Assembly: GCF_014191545.1 (NCBI RefSeq) | Contig: NZ_AP023361.1 | Location: 1,020,501 to 1,084,500 of the forward strand | From: Terrihabitans soli | GTDB taxonomy: Bacteria; Pseudomonadota; Alphaproteobacteria; Rhizobiales; Methylopilaceae | Direction of reading: 5' to 3' | Length of the DNA: 64,000 nt | Part shown: in pieces, positions 33,331 to 41,138 of the stretch | Numbering within the stretch: position 1 is the first letter of the stretch | Layout: the number at the start of each line of letters is the position of its first letter | The notes under the pieces: model-generated | The model's input: only the letters and a program-made list of their open reading frames with translations | What the model was told of the DNA's origin: nothing | Database searches by the model: none | Translations under genes and position numbers: made by a program

Positions 33331-34380
33331 GTGATACGATACCTCTCTAGCGCTGTGATCGTTCTCCTGCTTACTGCAGCACCTCCGGCCGATGCGGCGG
33401 GGTTATGGCCACTCTCCTATTCGCAGCGCCACGATGCGAACGGCAGACCTTATCCAGGTGCCAAAGCGTATTTCTATGATGCCTCGACTGGCGATCCGAT
33501 CATCGTTTATCGCGAATATTCTTTGGCGACGCCGCACACAAATCCAGTAGAGGCTGACGCCAACGGCGTATTTCCTGGAGTTTATATTGATGGCAGCGAA
33601 GACTTTTACCGGTTCCGTGTAACAACCGCGTTTGGGTCTGTACTATCCGACGACGCTGTCATTCCGAATATCGGACCATCTGAAGGCGAGGGCGGTGGGC
33701 CACCGGAGCCGGTCGAAGCGACGGCCCTCGCCAAGACCGGCGATATCAAAGCCCGTTATGGCGTGGGCACCCATATTGGATGGCTGCCGTGCAACGGTTT
33801 GACCATTGGATCGTCGGTTTCGGGGGCAAACTATGCATCGTCAGATAACGAAGCTCTCTTTCTGTTCCTATGGCAGGCGGATGAAACCTTAAGTGTCGTC
33901 GGAGGTAGAGGTGTGACTGCGGCTGCAGATTGGGGGGCGAATAAACGGCTAAGTTTACCCGATATGCGGGGGCGTGTGCTCGCTGGCCTCGATACCATGG
34001 GCAACGGAGTTGCCGGTATTCTGCCCGGCCTGGACGCAGTCGGAGAGATCACCGGAGACGATTCCGTTTTGCTTACTGGTGGCCAGATTCCTCAAATCGA
34101 CGGCTTTACCAGCTCAGACGGTTTGCACGGCCATTCGTATCGCTTGAATCTACAGGGCGGAGAGAGTTCAGCCGATGGCGGCGGTTTTATGGTCGATCGG
34201 GTCGATGGGGGACCTCAACTCAACTACCCAGCTTATACCGGAACGCCGGATGAAAGCCTCGGTCACCTCATCGGTGGATCCGGAGTTCACAGCCATACGG
34301 TCACCGTGGGCTCAGCGGTGCCAAGTGCGGTTTCTCGAGTTCAACCGACCTTCGGTATTTCATTTTACATCAAACTATAA
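33331..34380 (+). CDS. Phage tail-collar protein with N-terminal signal-like segment
   Basis: 349 residues from a GTG at 33331, with TGGAG 5 bases upstream; upstream frame is antisense to the glycosyltransferase. It opens with a basic residue and hydrophobic stretch IRYLSSAVIVLLLTAAPPADA that looks like a cleavable signal peptide, unusual for a tail protein. A beta region follows (RPYPGAKAYFYDASTGDPII, then DFYRFRVTTAFGSVLSD), then a tail-collar domain (IGWLPCNGL, LSLPDMRGRVLAGLDTMG) and a His-bearing HSHTVTVG end. The final YIKL fits a trimeric fibre tip. Confidence 0.7.
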   Translation: MIRYLSSAVIVLLLTAAPPADAAGLWPLSYSQRHDANGRPYPGAKAYFYDASTGDPIIVYREYSLATPHTNPVEADANGVFPGVYIDGSEDFYRFRVTTAFGSVLSDDAVIPNIGPSEGEGGGPPEPVEATALAKTGDIKARYGVGTHIGWLPCNGLTIGSSVSGANYASSDNEALFLFLWQADETLSVVGGRGVTAAADWGANKRLSLPDMRGRVLAGLDTMGNGVAGILPGLDAVGEITGDDSVLLTGGQIPQIDGFTSSDGLHGHSYRLNLQGGESSADGGGFMVDRVDGGPQLNYPAYTGTPDESLGHLIGGSGVHSHTVTVGSAVPSAVSRVQPTFGISFYIKL

Positions 34381-34389
34381 GGCGCTGAT

Positions 34390-34725
34390 ATGTACACGGG
34401 AACTTTTGGCCCCGCTTCGAATCGCGCGGATTATCGCGAAACTATTCAACTTCGAACAGCGGATGATGCGAATTTTCTCGAGATCGAAGAAATCGAAATC
34501 GTTGTGGGCAATCCAAACCGTTGTGCCGCGCTGCGCAAACTCCTTTCGCAGGAGCAGATAAGTTACGATGAAGAACTCGGGGAGTTTACTTTTATTCTGA
34601 AGGCGGAAGAGCTTCGCGGCTTTTCTGCTGGAACCTACGATATGGGCATCGTTCTGACGATTGAAGGAGCTCGTGAACAGCTCTTTACAGGAGAGATCGT
34701 GATCTTGGATGGAGTCGTTTCATGA
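34390..34725 (+). CDS. Hypothetical phage tail-region protein
   Basis: 111 residues, acidic, beta-rich (TIQLRTADDANFLEIEEIEI, EFTFILKAEELRGFSAGTYD, MGIVLTIEGAREQLF). The stop overlaps the start of the fibre gene by 4 bases (ATGA), so the two are coupled. It resembles small baseplate or fibre-chaperone-type proteins in size and place only. Confidence 0.5.
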   Translation: MYTGTFGPASNRADYRETIQLRTADDANFLEIEEIEIVVGNPNRCAALRKLLSQEQISYDEELGEFTFILKAEELRGFSAGTYDMGIVLTIEGAREQLFTGEIVILDGVVS

Positions 34726-36458
34726 CGACAGTGCTACTGATCGATGCTCAGCCTAAGATCAGGTCCTCACGTCTGGCAAGACCAAAAATCAAGATGGTGC
34801 CTAACCCAGCCCGGCAGATTCGCCTAGCAGTCCTACCGGGCTCGGTGGCGGCGCAACGCTCTGCAGAGCGCGCCGAGGCCGCCGCCGTAGCAGCGCACGC
34901 GAGCGAAGAAGCGCTCGGATTGTCGGTATCTTCTGAGTTTGTGGTACGCGCGGTTCCGACAACCTTACCCGCGGCCCGCGCGTTGAATGATAGTCCGACG
35001 ATCGTGTGGGACTGGAATTCGGGGAATGCCGTCTCTGCGAATGTACCCGATCACGCCGTTGACTATACAAAGCTTCAACTTGTTGCAGCGGACAGCCTGC
35101 TCGGTTCGGTCGGAGGCGGAGAGGTGGAGGAAATCCCGGTGACAGCCGCCGGCAGAGCGCTGCTGGCCGATCCGGACGCGACGGCTCAACGGGGAACGCT
35201 GGCACTCGATCAAGTGGACAATACCTCGGATGCGGACAAACCTGTTTCAACTGCGCAGGCAGTCGCCGACAGCTTGCGTCAGTTGCACTCTGAAAAAGGT
35301 CAGGCAAACGGCTATCCCCCGCTCGATGCAAGCGCGCTGATTCCAGCGGCCTTTCTTCCATCCTATGTCGACGACGTTTTGGAGTATGCGAACACAGGTG
35401 CATTTCCGCTGGCGGGAGAAACAGGAAAAATCTATCTGGCGCTGGACACCGCGAATATCTACCGGTGGTCGGGCAGCATCTATGTCGAGATCGCGGCGAG
35501 CCCCGGTTCGGCGGATGCTGTGCCAGAGGGGTCTACGAATGTATATTTTACGGCCGCGCGTGTCCGCTCGACGCTTCTTACGGGATTTTCGGCTGTTGCG
35601 GGGGCCGCCATATCGGCGACCGATACGGTGATCGGTGCACTGCAGAAGGTCCAGGCTCAGTTAAGCGATCACGGGACGACGCTGGCCACACACGCCGCCA
35701 GCCTTCTTCTGAAAGCAAATGTAGCGTCGCCCGTACTGACGGGACTAGTCGAAGTTCAGGGCGCAGAAATCTTTAGTGGAGATATTTCACCGTCTCCGTT
35801 ATCGTCCAGTACGGACGACTACAATCCTTCGGGCCTTGCTGCGGCTTCGCGCGTGCGTCTCTCGGCGTCTGGAGCCGTCAATCTCACTGGCCTCGCGACA
35901 GGGTCGGACGGCCGACGGGTCGTCCTGCATAACATTTCGGCCTTTGCGATTACTCTAAAAGACGACGTTACGAGCACCTTCACGAACCGCTTCGCGCTTA
36001 ATGGCGATATCGTTCTTTCGCAGGATCAGAGCATTCAAATCGAATATGACGGCACGACGCAGCGGTGGCGTGCGATCGGAGGGATTGGCGGCACCGGCGC
36101 CGGCATCACCGACGGTGACAAGGGCGACATTGTAGTATCGGGCGGAGGAACGGTATGGGCACTGGACACGCCGGTGAGACCGCTGGGGTATCAACATACT
36201 TGGCAAAACTTTGCTGCAACGCGACTTCAAGGAACATCATATCAAAATATTACTGGAAGGCCGATCGAGGTTTTGACGCGACCCAGCAGTTCGGGTGGAA
36301 GCGTGCAAGTATCCGAAGATAATGTGACTTGGCATACGCTACTCACGGGCACGGGTGGGTCGCACCAAGCGTTTGGTTCCTTCACAGTTCCAGCCGGTTG
36401 GTACTATCGAATCGCTAATCTCAGTGGCGCAGCGACCATCTGGATGGAACTCCGATGA
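34722..36458 (+). CDS. Phage tail fibre protein
   Basis: 578 residues. An N-terminal Ala-rich helical segment (SVAAQRSAERAEAAAVAAHA) is followed by the fibre-type element LALDQVDNTSDADKPVS, a repeated marker of phage fibres, then SEKGQANGYPPLDASALIPA, VYFTAARVRSTLLTGF, a middle beta region and a globular end (TWQNFAATRLQGTSYQNITG to IWMELR). It should bind the host surface. Its last 38 bases overlap a convergent minus-strand gene. Confidence 0.75.
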   Translation: MTTVLLIDAQPKIRSSRLARPKIKMVPNPARQIRLAVLPGSVAAQRSAERAEAAAVAAHASEEALGLSVSSEFVVRAVPTTLPAARALNDSPTIVWDWNSGNAVSANVPDHAVDYTKLQLVAADSLLGSVGGGEVEEIPVTAAGRALLADPDATAQRGTLALDQVDNTSDADKPVSTAQAVADSLRQLHSEKGQANGYPPLDASALIPAAFLPSYVDDVLEYANTGAFPLAGETGKIYLALDTANIYRWSGSIYVEIAASPGSADAVPEGSTNVYFTAARVRSTLLTGFSAVAGAAISATDTVIGALQKVQAQLSDHGTTLATHAASLLLKANVASPVLTGLVEVQGAEIFSGDISPSPLSSSTDDYNPSGLAAASRVRLSASGAVNLTGLATGSDGRRVVLHNISAFAITLKDDVTSTFTNRFALNGDIVLSQDQSIQIEYDGTTQRWRAIGGIGGTGAGITDGDKGDIVVSGGGTVWALDTPVRPLGYQHTWQNFAATRLQGTSYQNITGRPIEVLTRPSSSGGSVQVSEDNVTWHTLLTGTGGSHQAFGSFTVPAGWYYRIANLSGAATIWMELR

Positions 36459-37179
36459 GATCGCGCCAGCTTGGCGTCCCGGAATAGAGCGGTAGACCGG
36501 ACTCTGCTGCGAAAGCCGGATCATTTGTGAAGATCGGCAGGCCGCGATCAATGGCGCGGGAGAGAATGTGGCGGTCCTCGTCGATATGGCGTCTCGTAAG
36601 GCCTTTGTCGTTATAAGCATGGCCGGCGTTTGAGAATGAAAAGCCGCTCATCACAACCTTTTGCGCACCGAATTTGAGACACAGAAATGGAAGGATAATG
36701 CCGTTCGATGGACGCGCGCGATCCGGGATTTCCTCTCCGATGAAATCCCGGACGATCGCGAGGTTCTCAGAGCGCGTGTAGTAGTAACGACGTGAATATG
36801 TGTAACCGAGCCTTGCAAGCCTGAAGGGAGCCAAATTCACGAGACCGTTGCTCTTGGGCAGGATCAGAATGCCGGTTCCGCCTCCGGCAAGGACTTTTTT
36901 GGCATCGCGATTTGCGGGGGTGTTTTTTAGAACCGTACCGAAAAGCGTTAGGTTCGGAGACGCTCCGAGACGGTCGGCAACGACTTCGGACGCATTCACA
37001 GAAGCGACGGACCAATTGGCGTCCAGATCTGCGGGAATTGCGGCGCCCGGGCCGGAGCCGACTACCCAGACCGGGCCGCGGATGCTGGGAGGAGCGCGAA
37101 GAGGTTTGGAAAGAAGGCTGTCTAGAATGTCGCGTGGGCGGTTGCGTTTTGTGGCGCCGAGGAGCGAGCGAAGGCCCAT
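36421..37179 (-). CDS. Sialyltransferase-like or related GT protein
   Basis: 252 residues. PVWVVGSGPGAAIPADLDAN and LTLFGTVLKNTPANR recall sialyltransferase-type nucleotide-sugar binding, followed by VVMSGFSFSNAGHAYND near the C-terminus, where the related enzyme at 32620 has LFGFGHAG. It begins MGLRSLLGATKRNRPRD, very close to the start of the gene at 37760. It overlaps the fibre gene 3' end. Likely a surface-glycan enzyme, but the family call is tentative. Confidence 0.5.
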   Translation of the reverse strand: MGLRSLLGATKRNRPRDILDSLLSKPLRAPPSIRGPVWVVGSGPGAAIPADLDANWSVASVNASEVVADRLGASPNLTLFGTVLKNTPANRDAKKVLAGGGTGILILPKSNGLVNLAPFRLARLGYTYSRRYYYTRSENLAIVRDFIGEEIPDRARPSNGIILPFLCLKFGAQKVVMSGFSFSNAGHAYNDKGLTRRHIDEDRHILSRAIDRGLPIFTNDPAFAAESGLPLYSGTPSWRDLIGVPSRWSLRH

Positions 37180-37182
37180 GCC

Positions 37183-37758
37183 TCAATCCCGTCGCACAGG
37201 TTTTACAAGATAGCGACCGAGGCTTACGAGAGCATGGGTCGTAAACCCGCTTCGCCACGTCTTGAGGTAAACATTACTGTGCCGCATGCCGACCATTTCG
37301 GCGTAAGGAAATACTCCGCGGATTTTTGTTAGCCACCAATCCGGTGGCCTTACCGTAGCATGCGCGTTTTCGCCGTTCGGCAGAATTGCGTTGGCGGTTC
37401 GGGTATCTATGCAGAAGATGACATCGTTCGCGAGCCTTGCGATGTCGCTGAGGACCGCCGGGACTTCCTCCGTGTCGAGATGCTCAAATACATCTGTACA
37501 TATCACTAAGTCGTAGCGTTCGCGAGGGATAGCGGAAATTGCCGGGATTGCTGGGTCGTAGCGGTCGCGAACAGTCAGGCTGGCACAATTGATTTCGTTG
37601 ATCAGGCGGCTTTGCCCAGCACCATAATCCAGTACCGAAGCCGGCTTGCGTTCTTTAACCCAAGGCTGGATGACCCGGAGCTTGTGAACGCCGGTGTCGC
37701 CGTATCGGCGTACTCGATGAATTTCCGCGTACTGTGCGAGGTTTCGAGTCTGAACCAT
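37183..37758 (-). CDS. Class I SAM-dependent methyltransferase
   Basis: 191 residues from the ATG at 37758, which follows the previous gene's stop by one base. VLDYGAGQSRLI is the SAM-binding motif I; YDLVICTDVFEHLDTEEVP is the usual motif II-III region of type-11-like enzymes. It is the middle gene of a three-gene minus-strand run. Its place suggests methylation of a sugar or glycan head-group that caps or masks a receptor. Confidence 0.75.
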   Translation of the reverse strand: MVQTRNLAQYAEIHRVRRYGDTGVHKLRVIQPWVKERKPASVLDYGAGQSRLINEINCASLTVRDRYDPAIPAISAIPRERYDLVICTDVFEHLDTEEVPAVLSDIARLANDVIFCIDTRTANAILPNGENAHATVRPPDWWLTKIRGVFPYAEMVGMRHSNVYLKTWRSGFTTHALVSLGRYLVKPVRRD

Positions 37759-37759
37759 T

Positions 37760-38422
37760 TTACGGGGTCTTATCCTGACGGCTTTTGAAGGCGAGCCAGC
37801 TCGGGCTTTTCGACATGGAATTGGCGCGGCTTTGAGGCTCAATCAGCATCAGCGACAGGTCGTGTTCGGCCGCGAATACATCGACCTCCTGCATCACTTT
37901 CGGCCAGCGCGGAGAGTAGTCGTCGCCCGCAAATAGACCGCCGGCCTTTAGCTTCGGCCACCAGTCGCGCAACGTCCGACCCTCATCCTCACCTGTGTGT
38001 GCATAGCCGTCAACGTAGATAAAATCGAAAAAATTGTCAGGGAAGCGCGGCAGCGCTTCGTCGAACCGAAGCTTCAGGACGATGCTGCGCCCACCAAATT
38101 TCAGTAGACGTAGGCGAGCGCCCAAATATTCCCAGAGGTCATGCCCACGATCGCCGGCCCACATATCGACGCTCCAGAGTTTTTTGAGAGGGGCGTTAGC
38201 AAGCAGGGCTTCTGAAAATTCGCCACGTGCGACGCCGAGTTCGATGCCGACCCAGCCCGGGCGGATCAGTTTGGCTATGTCGATGCGGCGCTCGAAGGAG
38301 CCACCCAGAACGGAAGCCACGTTCGGAGGCCGGGTACCTTCAAATTTTGCTGGCTGCCATTCAGTCGGAGCTTGCAGCTCTTCGCGCCTCTTCCGAAGTC
38401 CCAAAGAGCTACGCAAACCCAT
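37760..38422 (-). CDS. Class I methyltransferase (Methyltransf_24-like)
   Basis: 220 residues. WVGIELGVARGEFSEALL is the SAM-binding segment, LKKLWSVDMWAG and DFIYVDGYAHTGEDEGRTLRDWWPKLKAGG are typical of Methyltransf_24 enzymes, many of which act on sugars. The N-terminus MGLRSSLGLRKRREE is shared with the gene at 36421. It is the first gene of the run down to 36421, with stop-to-start gaps of 1-3 bases. Confidence 0.75.
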   Translation of the reverse strand: MGLRSSLGLRKRREELQAPTEWQPAKFEGTRPPNVASVLGGSFERRIDIAKLIRPGWVGIELGVARGEFSEALLANAPLKKLWSVDMWAGDRGHDLWEYLGARLRLLKFGGRSIVLKLRFDEALPRFPDNFFDFIYVDGYAHTGEDEGRTLRDWWPKLKAGGLFAGDDYSPRWPKVMQEVDVFAAEHDLSLMLIEPQSRANSMSKSPSWLAFKSRQDKTP

Positions 38423-38525
38423 GTGCCGCCTCCACCGCTCGAATTTTTTAGCGGCTGATCGGCTTAAGCGTCAACTGAACAAAGGCCGCGTGTCAGTCTG
38501 AGTGAGCAAAGCCGGAGTTCCTCGC

Positions 38526-39032
38526 ATGCCAAAGCCTCTCTGGTATCTGGAAGTCGAGCGCCGTAAAGGACTTCACGAAGTCAAGAACAGATCCTTGCTT
38601 TCGGCGTTTCTGAAGTCCGATGGCCGCACGCTTGGCGATCCGTCGAGGCTTCCCTGGTGCGGCGACCTTGTGGAGACGGCGATCCGGACGGCGCTGCCGC
38701 AGGAAAAGGTCCCGGCAAATCCCTATCTCGCGCGCAACTGGCTGAGCTTCGGCAAGCTCGTGAAGCCCTGCCTCGGCGCCATTATGGTCTTTGACGGCGG
38801 GAAGCGGCCGCCGCCCTCCGGCCATGTCTGCTTCTATGCCGGCGAAGATGCGACGCATTTCCATGTTCTCGGCGGCAATCAGTCGAATGCGATTTCCATC
38901 ATGCGCATCGACAGGAGGCGCCTTCTGAAGAACGGCACGCGCTGGCCGCTGACGGCACCGCCACCGGCGCCGCAAACGGGCGAGGTTGCCGCGCAAAGCT
39001 CCGCACTCGCTGTTTCCGACAGCGAGGCCTGA
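38526..39032 (+). CDS. TIGR02594-type NlpC/P60-like endolysin
   Basis: 168 residues, start ATG at 38526 (MPKPLWYLEVERRKGL). It has the Cys-His cell-wall peptidase pattern: RLPWCGDLVETAIRTALP with the nucleophile Cys, then PPPSGHVCFYAGED with the His and HFHVLGGNQSNAISI, the ending usual in the TIGR02594 group. It is the first gene of the lysis unit with holin and spanins downstream. No signal peptide, so it needs the holin to reach the wall. Confidence 0.8.
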   Translation: MPKPLWYLEVERRKGLHEVKNRSLLSAFLKSDGRTLGDPSRLPWCGDLVETAIRTALPQEKVPANPYLARNWLSFGKLVKPCLGAIMVFDGGKRPPPSGHVCFYAGEDATHFHVLGGNQSNAISIMRIDRRRLLKNGTRWPLTAPPPAPQTGEVAAQSSALAVSDSEA

Positions 39033-39086
39033 TCCCGCCGCGCGGCCGGGTTTGTCGCGCATTCCTTGAAAATCTGGAGAATTCTG

Positions 39087-39362
39087 ATGTTCGGAATAAC
39101 CGTTCCGGCGCTGACCAGCGCCGCGCGCACGCTTGCCGGCTATCTCACGGTCTGGCTTGTCGCCAAGGGTTTTATCGTCGAGGCAGAAAGCGAGCTCGTC
39201 GTCACAGCGATCGTGACGCTGACGGGTCTTGCGGGCTCGATCTATTTCCGCCGCCGCAGCGCGCTGGTGGAACAGGCGGCATCGCTCGCCGAAGTCGGCA
39301 AGATCATTGCCGCGCCTGAACTTGCCGGGAGCGTGCCGAGCGCCAAAGTCGTTTCGCGCTGA
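39087..39362 (+). CDS. Putative phage holin
   Basis: 91 residues, start ATG at 39087 with GGAG upstream. It has two hydrophobic segments (LTSAARTLAGYLTVWLVAKG and LVVTAIVTLTGLAGSIYF) and a short polar tail, the size and shape of a class II-type holin. It lies between the endolysin and spanin genes and overlaps the next start by one base (TGATG). Family not identified by motif. Confidence 0.65.
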   Translation: MFGITVPALTSAARTLAGYLTVWLVAKGFIVEAESELVVTAIVTLTGLAGSIYFRRRSALVEQAASLAEVGKIIAAPELAGSVPSAKVVSR

Positions 39363-39589
39363 TGGACTGGCTGAAGCTCGCCCTTGGTCTTCTCAAGGCC
39401 TGGAACGGGCTGATCGCGCTTATGCGCCAGTGGCGCGACCGGGAAGCCGGCCGCGCCGAGGTCATCATCGAGATCAAGGACAAAAGCCATGACGCGCTTG
39501 CGGAAGCTGACAACGCTCGCGCTGTTCAGCACGGGATTGACGCTGATGATCGCGAGCTGCGCCGGGACGATGGCCATCGACGCGATTGA
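39362..39589 (+). CDS. Putative inner-membrane spanin (Rz-like)
   Basis: 75 residues. A single hydrophobic N-terminal helix (WLKLALGLLKAWNGLIALM) is followed by a charged coiled-coil-like part (QWRDREAGRAEVIIEIKDKS). This is the layout of an i-spanin, though shorter than the usual 130-170 residues. A lipoprotein gene is embedded in its 3' part in another frame, as in classical Rz/Rz1 pairs. Confidence 0.6.
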   Translation: MDWLKLALGLLKAWNGLIALMRQWRDREAGRAEVIIEIKDKSHDALAEADNARAVQHGIDADDRELRRDDGHRRD

Positions 39590-39707
39590 ACGGCGCGCCA
39601 TCTGCGCCGCCTTCGTTCCGATCTCCTGGTCAGCCCGCGACACCGATGAAACCATCCGCGCGGTGAAAGCCCATAACGCCGTTCACAAAAGGATATGCCG
39701 GACATGA
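39489..39707 (+). CDS. Putative outer-membrane spanin lipoprotein (Rz1-like)
   Basis: 72 residues with a lipoprotein signal: basic MTRLRKLTT, hydrophobic LALFSTGLTLMIASC with the lipidation Cys. It starts inside the i-spanin gene in a different frame and extends past it; its stop overlaps the next ATG. The mature part is short, as expected for o-spanins, but not Pro-rich. Together the pair would fuse inner and outer membrane at lysis. Confidence 0.6.
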   Translation: MTRLRKLTTLALFSTGLTLMIASCAGTMAIDAIERRAICAAFVPISWSARDTDETIRAVKAHNAVHKRICRT

Positions 39708-40084
39708 ATTCCGAAACCGGGATCTTCGTCGCGGTGCTCGCTTTCCTGTTCGGCGTGCTCGGCGCTTTTGCGCGTTTCGTCCAGCGCCTGTCGCGGCTCG
39801 AAAGCCGGGTGGAGACCTGCGAGGCCGACGGCGCAAAGACGGAAATCGTTCTGGCGCAGCTTGTCGGGCAGATGCAGGCGGTGTCGGAGACGCTCGGGGC
39901 TGTGCGGCTCTATGCGGCCGAAAACTATGTGCCGCTGGAGCGCATGGCGATCGTCGAAAACAAGATCGACGGGCTCGGCCAGCGCTCCGGCGCAATCGAA
40001 GCCAAGCAGGCCGAGCAGGGCGCAACCCTTGAGGCGATCAAGGATATGGTGACGGATATCAGGACGTCGCTGGCGCGGCGCTGA
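39704..40084 (+). CDS. Membrane-anchored coiled-coil phage protein
   Basis: 126 residues from the ATG at 39704 overlapping the previous stop (ATGA); an ATG at 39695 is nearly as good. A short N-terminus is followed by one hydrophobic helix (GIFVAVLAFLFGVLGAFARF) and then a long coiled coil (RLSRLESRVETCEADGAK, GQMQAVSETLGAV, IVENKIDGLGQRSGAIEAK). This could be a second i-spanin-like or holin-accessory protein. It is the last gene before the strong terminator. Confidence 0.6.
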   Translation: MNSETGIFVAVLAFLFGVLGAFARFVQRLSRLESRVETCEADGAKTEIVLAQLVGQMQAVSETLGAVRLYAAENYVPLERMAIVENKIDGLGQRSGAIEAKQAEQGATLEAIKDMVTDIRTSLARR

Positions 40085-40106
40085 TCGGGACCAGCGTTGC
40101 AAATTT

Positions 40107-40149
40107 AAAGCCCGCCGCGGAAGTCTCCGCGGCGGGCTTTTTTGTTTTT
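40107..40149 (+). terminator. Strong terminator at the end of the phage cluster
   Basis: A 15-bp perfect stem (40107-40121 with 40126-40140; core GCCCGCCGCGGA) around AGTC, then T-rich TTTTGTTTTT. It closes the plus-strand lysis genes and marks the right boundary of phage-like content. Confidence 0.9.
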
Positions 40150-40173
40150 CCTTGGGACGTTTCCTGAAAGCCG

Positions 40174-41001
40174 TCAGTTCTTCGTGACGACCGCTTCGAG
40201 ATATTCGGCCGGCGCGGTGAAGCTGCCATTTTTGGCGATGTTGCAGCTGTTGAAAAGCGCAAGAATGTCCTTTTCCAGCGCCGCCTGTTTATCGGCATCG
40301 AGCGCCGCAAACGCCTTGTGCACCGGGCCGTAATAGGTGCGGAACACATCGAGGCAGTGCTGCGCCGAGCGATAGCGGAAATTGAACTTCCGCTCCGTCG
40401 CCGAGACCTTTGCGTCCGCGCCGAACAGAAGATTGAGATGGGCGGTCGTGCCCCAGAGCGAGGGCGGACGGATGCCGGCCGGCGGCGCGATATAGCCGCC
40501 AAGCACTTTGAACAAGCGGCCGATCATGCTGTCGGGCGTCCAGTTCGCAAGGCCGATCTTGCCGCCCGAGCGGCAGACACGCAGAAGCTCGGACGCGGCG
40601 CGTTCCTGGTTCGGCGTGAACATGACGCCGAAGGTCGACAGAACGGCATCGAACTTTGCGTCAGTGAAAGGCAGGTTTTCGGCGTCGGCTTCCTGGAAGG
40701 CGACACCAAGGCCTTCGGCCTCGGCACGGATGCGGCCGCGCGCGAGCAGGGAGCCGACATAATCGGTCGAGGTGACATCGGCCCAGCGGCGCGCAGCGGC
40801 AAGGGTCGCATTGCCGTTGCCGGCGGCGACATCGAGCACCTTCTGGCCGCCGCCGATATCGGCGGCTTCGCACAGGAGTTCGCCGACGATCTGCAGGGTC
40901 GTGCCGACCACGGCGTAATCCCCGGAGGCCCAGGCCGTCTGCTGGCGAGTTTTGATGGCGGAAAAGTCGGGCGCGGCAACGGGCGCGGTCTGGATGTTCA
41001 T
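40174..41001 (-). CDS. Class I SAM-dependent methyltransferase (UbiE/type-11)
   Basis: 275 residues. KVLDVAAGNGNATLAAARRW is SAM motif I; FQEADAENLPFTDAKFDAVL is motif II; RVCRSGGKIGLANWTPDSMI is motif III of type-11 enzymes. A similar architecture occurs in many free-standing methyltransferases of unknown substrate. It is divergent from an AraC-type regulator (137-base gap), which may control it. Confidence 0.8.
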   Translation of the reverse strand: MNIQTAPVAAPDFSAIKTRQQTAWASGDYAVVGTTLQIVGELLCEAADIGGGQKVLDVAAGNGNATLAAARRWADVTSTDYVGSLLARGRIRAEAEGLGVAFQEADAENLPFTDAKFDAVLSTFGVMFTPNQERAASELLRVCRSGGKIGLANWTPDSMIGRLFKVLGGYIAPPAGIRPPSLWGTTAHLNLLFGADAKVSATERKFNFRYRSAQHCLDVFRTYYGPVHKAFAALDADKQAALEKDILALFNSCNIAKNGSFTAPAEYLEAVVTKN

Positions 41002-41138
41002 AGGGGGCTCCTATTCGAGGTGAAACCGCCGGGCGGGGCGATTTGATCGCCTCCACAGCCGTCGGCTATTCTCCCCCCCTGCGAGCAGGACCCGTTTCCC
41101 TTGGCCGGGGAGATACAGGCCGGAGACCGCTTTTCTCA

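Noticed and set aside
17703-40084. Rhodobacter-type gene transfer agent
   Set aside because: The capsid is N4-gp56-like and the tail genes are P22-like with no HK97 protease or long-tail genes, so it is not RcGTA; a different GTA-like origin remains open.
40085-40173. Phage attachment site or tRNA gene at the right end of the phage cluster
   Set aside because: No tRNA-like fold or matching repeat was found on either side; only a terminator is present.
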